Positions 6,841-12,183 of a DNA stretch of 12,183 nucleotides are shown piece after piece. This DNA comes from an uncultured Ruminococcus sp. GTDB lineage: Bacteria; Bacillota; Clostridia; Oscillospirales; Acutalibacteraceae. Location: NCBI GenBank assembly GCA_902773265.1, contig CACYDZ010000007.1, forward strand, positions 1 to 12,183, read 5' to 3'. The translations under genes were made by a program, and so were the position numbers. The notes below the pieces were generated by a model that was not told the origin of the DNA, made no database searches, and saw only the letters and a list, made by a program, of their open reading frames with translations. Within the stretch, counting starts at the first letter, position 1, and each line of letters begins with the position of its first letter.

Positions 6841-7775
6841 TGGATTTTAATTTAAACCTTAACAGTACACAAAAATCTTTATTGAAAGAAATCGCTGATT
6901 TGAGTAATATTCCTGACGGTGCTTTTAATATCCGTTCCAACAGCCAGTCTGTCGGCAGACAATCCGTAAAAAATATTCAAATCGTTTCTAAAACAGATGT
7001 CAGCGGTATGGATATCTTTATTAAACCTGACACTAAAGGAGAATCTGTTCATATTCCTGTCATTATCACGGAAAGCGGTATCAAGGAAGAAGTCTATAAC
7101 GATTTTTTTGTCGGGGATAATGCAGATGTCGAAATTGTGGCCGGCTGTGGAATTGATAACTGCGGTAATCATAACTCCCAACATGATGGTATTCACCGCT
7201 TTTATATCGGTAAAAATGCTCATGTTCGCTATGTGGAAAAACATTACGGTTCAGGTGAGGGTAAAGGAAAAAGAATTTTAAATCCTGTAACTGAGGTCTA
7301 TATGGAGGAAAACAGCAGTGCCGAAATGGAAATGGTACAAATAAAAGGTGTTGACGACACTACCCGTACTACGATTGCCAAATTAAAAGATGGTGCCAAA
7401 CTAATTGTCAGAGAAAGATTGATGACCCATAACAACCAAAACGCTGTCAGTATTTACGATGTTGCCCTTGATGGAAAAAATTCTTCGGCAGATATCGTTT
7501 CCAGAGCAGTGGCAAGCGGTAATTCCTATCAGAAATTTGAAGCGAAAATTGTCGGTAATGCCCCCTGTAAAGGTCATACTGAATGTGATTCCATTATCAT
7601 GGATAACGGTAAAATCCTTGCAGTTCCTGCTCTGGAAGCTAATAATGTTGATGCTTCCCTTGTCCATGAGGCAGCTATCGGAAAAATTGCAGGTGAACAG
7701 ATTATTAAATTGATGACACTCGGTCTTACAGAATCTCAGGCGGAAGAACAGATTATTAATGGTTTCTTACGCTGA
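6840..7775 (+). CDS. sufB: SufB/SufD-family Fe-S scaffold protein (two-gene SufCB system)
   Basis: A 311-residue SufB/SufD family protein, shorter than Bacillus or E. coli SufB (around 460-500 residues). It has a short N-terminal helical part (1-30), then the right-handed beta-helix core, and ends in the family's HEAAIGKIAGEQ...LMTLGLTESQAEEQIINGF segment. Cys249 (GHTECDS) and Glu277 (VHEAA) are spaced like the residues I recall as essential in E. coli SufB (Cys405 and Glu434). Other cysteines are 103, 108 and 243. The ATG at 6840 overlaps the sufC stop by one base, with AAGGAG about 10 nt upstream; a TTG 6 nt earlier is too close to that site. With no sufD, sufS or sufU in the window, this looks like the minimal two-gene scaffold system (SmsCB/SufCB) of anaerobes. 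The split between B and D names is by inference. Confidence 0.88.
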   Translation: MDFNLNLNSTQKSLLKEIADLSNIPDGAFNIRSNSQSVGRQSVKNIQIVSKTDVSGMDIFIKPDTKGESVHIPVIITESGIKEEVYNDFFVGDNADVEIVAGCGIDNCGNHNSQHDGIHRFYIGKNAHVRYVEKHYGSGEGKGKRILNPVTEVYMEENSSAEMEMVQIKGVDDTTRTTIAKLKDGAKLIVRERLMTHNNQNAVSIYDVALDGKNSSADIVSRAVASGNSYQKFEAKIVGNAPCKGHTECDSIIMDNGKILAVPALEANNVDASLVHEAAIGKIAGEQIIKLMTLGLTESQAEEQIINGFLR

Positions 7776-7951
7776 TATTATACGGATAGAAAGTGAGGAC
7801 AGTATTAATAACACCAGTTTCCAAGTTCTGATTTTTAATACCATACTATAAATGAGCAAATTAAAAAATTGCACAGACATTTGTCATTTTTTACCTCGTT
7901 TATGGCGACAAACAGCGTATATTTATTGTGCATAATCAAGAAGAATGATAA
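7776..7951. other. Gene-free stretch at a codon-bias switch
   Basis: These roughly 180 bp hold no protein I can recognise. They contain a weak AT stem (GTATTAA 7802-7808 with TTAATAC 7835-7841), which could be a poor terminator for sufCB. TTATGCACA on the minus strand (7935-7927) fits the DnaA-box consensus TTATNCACA. The inverted 8-mers AGCAAATT (7855-7862) and AATTTGCT (7951-7958) are also present. The stretch ends where the truncated acetyltransferase frame begins, and codon preference changes across it (see findings). Confidence 0.4.
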
Positions 7952-8308
7952 ATTTGCTTAATTATAGTTGAAAATTTATTGCAGGACAACAGCCGACCGA
8001 TATTTGTTCACGAAAATGACAAATATAAAGTAGACGGATATATTTTCTGTGTTTATCAGATAACCAAAGACAGCAGGTCATTATATGACAGAAAAGTATT
8101 ATACATTGATGATTTATGTGTAGATGAGCGTTGTCGGGGAAATTCCGTCGGGACGCAGTTATATGAATATGCGGTAAAGCTGGCAAAAGAAAATCATTTT
8201 GACAGTATTACTTTGAATGTCTGGAACGGAAATGACATAGCCTGTCGTTTTTACGAGAAGTGCGGATTACAGCCACTGAAAATGATGTTGGAACAGAAAA
8301 TAAAATAG
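7952..8308 (+). pseudogene. N-terminally truncated GNAT acetyltransferase
   Basis: The frame encodes the central and C-terminal part of a GNAT-fold N-acetyltransferase. From ENLLQDNSRPIFVHEND it passes through GYIFCVYQ and YIDDLCVDERCRG to the acetyl-CoA loop RGNSVGTQLYEYA, then LNVWNGNDIACRFYEKCGL. Intact relatives, as I recall them, have about 150 residues; here only about 119 codons remain before an in-frame TAA at 7949-7951. The first helices are missing and no other frame upstream encodes them. Family-like sequence (IIVENLLQDN) continues upstream of the only possible start, a TTG at 7979 without a ribosome site. That shows the reading frame once extended further left. It is most likely a 5'-deleted remnant. 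Glycine codons are GGA in 4 of 5 cases, as in the genes to the right. Confidence 0.75.
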
Positions 8309-8319
8309 AAATACAACTT

Positions 8320-8358
8320 ATGAGATTATCTTTGATGGTTAAGATAATCTCATTTTTA
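8320..8358 (+). terminator. Strong intrinsic terminator
   Basis: ATGAGATTATCTT (8320-8332) and AAGATAATCTCAT (8341-8353) form a perfect 13-bp stem with an 8-nt loop. The stem runs directly into TTTTT and a further T-rich tail. It closes the acetyltransferase remnant and insulates sigK from upstream transcription. Confidence 0.88.
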
Positions 8359-8455
8359 ATTTTGTAGGATAGCAGAAGGACTGGCAAGAACAGAGAAACA
8401 ACAACATAAATATGTAACACATCTCATCTTTTCGGAGAAAGGGGAGCTGAAAATC

Positions 8456-9136
8456 ATGTTTTCGGAGTTAATCAGCGGAATATATTTGTTGTTTATTTTG
8501 CACCTGACGAGTAATACTGTTTATCCGAAACCGCTTTCGGCGGAGGAAGAAAGAAAATATCTGGAACAGCTTGCCAAAGGAGATAAGCAGGCAAGGAATA
8601 TTCTGGTAGAGCATAATTTACGGTTAGTAGCCCATATCGTAAAAAAGTACAGTTCAGGAAGCAATGATTATGATGAACTGATATCGGTAGGAACGATAGG
8701 ACTTATCAAAGCAATAAATACTTTCGACATGAAGAAGTCAGGCAGATTAAGTTCCTATGCAGCGATATGTGTACAGAATGAGATACTGATGATGTTCCGT
8801 AATGCCAACAAAAGAAGTCATGATATTTCCTTAAATGAAGCACTGGACACAGATAAGGACGGAAATGATTTGATACTGATGGATATTATTTCGACAGATG
8901 ACGATATTGCCGAAAAGATAGACATCAAATTAAAAAGTGAAAAATTACAGAAATATATAGATGAAGTACTGGATGAACGGGAAAAGACAGTGATTTATTT
9001 GCGGTACGGACTGAACGGAATTGAAGAAAAACCGCAAAGAGAGATTGCGGATATGTTGAATATATCCCGTTCGTATGTATCGAGAATAGAAACCAAAGCA
9101 TTGAAAAAGCTGAGGAAACGCTTTGAAAAAAGATAG
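8456..9136 (+). CDS. sigK: Sporulation sigma factor SigK (mother-cell, late), with pro-sequence
   Basis: A 226-residue sigma-70 family factor that resembles Bacillus SigK throughout. Region 2 spans about 46-117 (EHNLRLVAHIVKKY, ELISVGTIGLIKAI, SSYAAICVQNEILM). A KEGNE-like DKDGNDL segment sits between the regions, and region 4 holds the helix-turn-helix REIADMLNISRSYVSRIE (about 195-212). SigK directs late mother-cell genes for cortex, coat and spore release. Residues 1-25 (ELISGIYLLFILHL...) are hydrophobic and align with the Bacillus pro-sequence removed by the SpoIVFB protease, so activation by cleavage is likely. The reading frame is continuous, with no skin-type intervening element. AAAGGGGAG precedes the ATG. 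I could not identify a sigma-E promoter in the 100 bp between the terminator and this gene. It is the clearest sign that the organism descends from spore formers. Confidence 0.92.
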   Translation: MFSELISGIYLLFILHLTSNTVYPKPLSAEEERKYLEQLAKGDKQARNILVEHNLRLVAHIVKKYSSGSNDYDELISVGTIGLIKAINTFDMKKSGRLSSYAAICVQNEILMMFRNANKRSHDISLNEALDTDKDGNDLILMDIISTDDDIAEKIDIKLKSEKLQKYIDEVLDEREKTVIYLRYGLNGIEEKPQREIADMLNISRSYVSRIETKALKKLRKRFEKR

Positions 9137-11296
<2,160 letters not shown>

Positions 11297-11299
11297 AAC

Positions 11300-11980
11300 A
11301 TGAGCAATATTTTAATGAATGATACGCTTGTTTTATTAAGCGGTTTTTTGTTATTTTCCGATTGTGTGTTGTGTATTCTGATTTTTCACGCAGGAATGAT
11401 GAAAACGACAAAATCTGATACTCCGACCAAAGGCTGTGCTTTAGCAATGGCATTATGTTTTATTTATGTTTTCATTCTGTTTTGTGTACTGATTTTAATT
11501 AAGAAAAACATTTATCCTTTTTTACAACATCACACAAAAAGCAGTCTGTTGATTTTGTCAGTCCTTACTTTCAGTTTGTTACTATGTCTGATAAGCAGTC
11601 TGTCTGAAAAAAATGGTTATACCATGTCGCAGATTGACAAAATGGACGGTAAAACATTTGAAAAAGCCTGTGCAGATATTCTGAAACATCATGGTTTTTC
11701 AAAAGTAGAAATCACAGGGCGTTCAGGTGATGGTGGGGTAGATATTTTAGCCTGTAAGGGTAATGTAAGATATGCTGTTCAGTGTAAGCGGTACAAAAAC
11801 AAACTGGGCAATTCTTCTATACAGGAAGTATTTTCAGGCAAAGCCTATTATCATTGTGATAAAGCGGCTGTGATGACCAACAGTTATTTTACCAAACCTG
11901 CCATTCAATATGCCGGTCATCTTGATGTAGAACTATGGGACAGAGATTATCTGAAAAAGCAATTAAAAATCAGCAATTAA
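11300..11980 (+). CDS. Membrane-anchored Mrr-type restriction endonuclease
   Basis: A 226-residue protein with three predicted membrane helices (about 8-31, 46-68 and 82-101) followed by a cytosolic Mrr_cat nuclease domain. In that domain KTFEKACADILKHHGF leads into GRSGDGGVDI (catalytic Asp148) and AVQCKRY (Gln161, Lys163), the D...QxK core of the PD-(D/E)xK fold. The C-terminal AAVMTNSYFTKPA matches the usual Mrr end. Mrr relatives cut modified or foreign DNA, but many membrane-bound members are uncharacterised, so a defence role is inferred. No methyltransferase or specificity gene is in view. It starts 3 bp after ligA, with no clear Shine-Dalgarno site, suggesting translational coupling. 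Glycine codons are mostly GGT (8 of 14, one GGA), the opposite of ligA, which hints at a separate origin. Confidence 0.85.
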   Translation: MSNILMNDTLVLLSGFLLFSDCVLCILIFHAGMMKTTKSDTPTKGCALAMALCFIYVFILFCVLILIKKNIYPFLQHHTKSSLLILSVLTFSLLLCLISSLSEKNGYTMSQIDKMDGKTFEKACADILKHHGFSKVEITGRSGDGGVDILACKGNVRYAVQCKRYKNKLGNSSIQEVFSGKAYYHCDKAAVMTNSYFTKPAIQYAGHLDVELWDRDYLKKQLKISN

Positions 11981-11984
11981 AAAA

Positions 11985-12183
11985 TTGTTCACAGTGTTCA
12001 GAAACACGACCCGAACGAAGTGAGCTATAAAAGTTTTTGTCCACTTTTTTTAAACCTACTTTTTTTGAAAAAAAAGTAGGCAAAAAAACTTTCAAGGCTC
12101 ACTTCGTTCGGATTGTTTATCACAGGTTCAGCTATGACAATGAAAAGTTTTTGTCCACTTTTTTCAAACCTACTTTTTTTGAA
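11985..12183. repeat. Palindromic, tandemly repeated intergenic element (runs off the window)
   Basis: CCGAACGAAGTGAGC (12011-12025) is perfectly inverted at 12097-12111. Between these arms lies a second palindrome, CCTACTTTTTTT (12055-12066) against AAAAAAAGTAGG (12069-12080). Segment 12029-12069, beginning AAAAGTTTTTGTCCAC, is repeated directly at 12143-12183 with a single change (T12051 to C12165), an offset of 114 bp. The second copy is cut by the window end. The block TCACAG(T)GTTCAG precedes both copies (around 11988-12000 and 12120-12131). A related, diverged copy sits at 5941-6034. No protein is encoded. Transcripts could fold into a long nested hairpin, so it may also end transcription of the ligA-nuclease unit. 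Confidence 0.8.

Noticed and set aside
6879..7244. Long minus-strand open frame inside the SufB-like gene
   Set aside because: It is antisense to a clearly conserved protein and has no recognisable domain; the same holds for other antisense frames over the SDR, U32 and ligA genes.
7900..7950. dif recombination site at the strand-bias switch
   Set aside because: The stretch GCGTATATTTATTGTGC has only loose similarity to dif consensus halves, and the polarity of the switch is origin-like, not terminus-like.
8456..9136. Skin-element interruption of sigK
   Set aside because: The frame is continuous through region 2 and region 4, with no recombinase gene in or near it.
11985..12183. CRISPR array
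   Set aside because: The direct repeat spacing (114 bp) and the homologous, palindromic content between copies do not fit short repeats with unique spacers, and no cas gene is present.

Overview
This window looks like the chromosome of a low-G+C, endospore-forming member of the Clostridia, plausibly of the Oscillospirales/Ruminococcus group. That placement is inferred from four things: an intact sporulation sigma factor gene (sigK), a two-gene SufC/SufB-like iron-sulfur system, a YmfI-type SDR carrying the WG..SCEV.YS motif, and AT-rich intergenic DNA with strong Shine-Dalgarno sites. I see no rRNA or tRNA gene, phage gene, transposase or CRISPR array.

Layout. 1-1533: an AT-rich leader with an extended -10 promoter, then a flavin-reductase-fold protein (282-794) and a YmfI-like SDR (799-1533) in one operon. 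A 16-bp bidirectional terminator hairpin (1566-1610) separates them from a convergent PHP-domain phosphoesterase (1641-2468, minus). Divergent promoters then lead right into zapA (2624-3160), a 692-residue U32-family protein (3370-5448) and dut (5476-5913). A hairpin and a diverged copy of an intergenic repeat (5941-6034) follow, then the overlapping pair sufC-sufB (6097-7775). Next come a gene-free stretch and a GNAT acetyltransferase that has lost its N-terminus (7952-8308), closed by a strong terminator. The right part carries sigK (8456-9136), ligA (9299-11296) and, 3 bp behind ligA, a membrane-anchored Mrr-type nuclease (11300-11980). The window ends inside a palindromic, tandemly repeated intergenic element (11985-12183).

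Functionally this is mostly housekeeping DNA: EF-P or general SDR chemistry, cell division (ZapA), RNA modification (U32), nucleotide-pool sanitation (Dut), Fe-S assembly (SufCB, which could supply the U32 protein's predicted cluster), sporulation (SigK) and DNA ligation (LigA). The less ordinary signals are the palindromic repeat family, seen at two places 6 kb apart, and a sharp flip of synonymous codon and strand bias between sufB and the truncated GNAT gene. That flip suggests a rearrangement junction or a replication-polarity switch. The membrane Mrr-like protein joined to ligA is the third. I found no convincing large undescribed multi-gene system.
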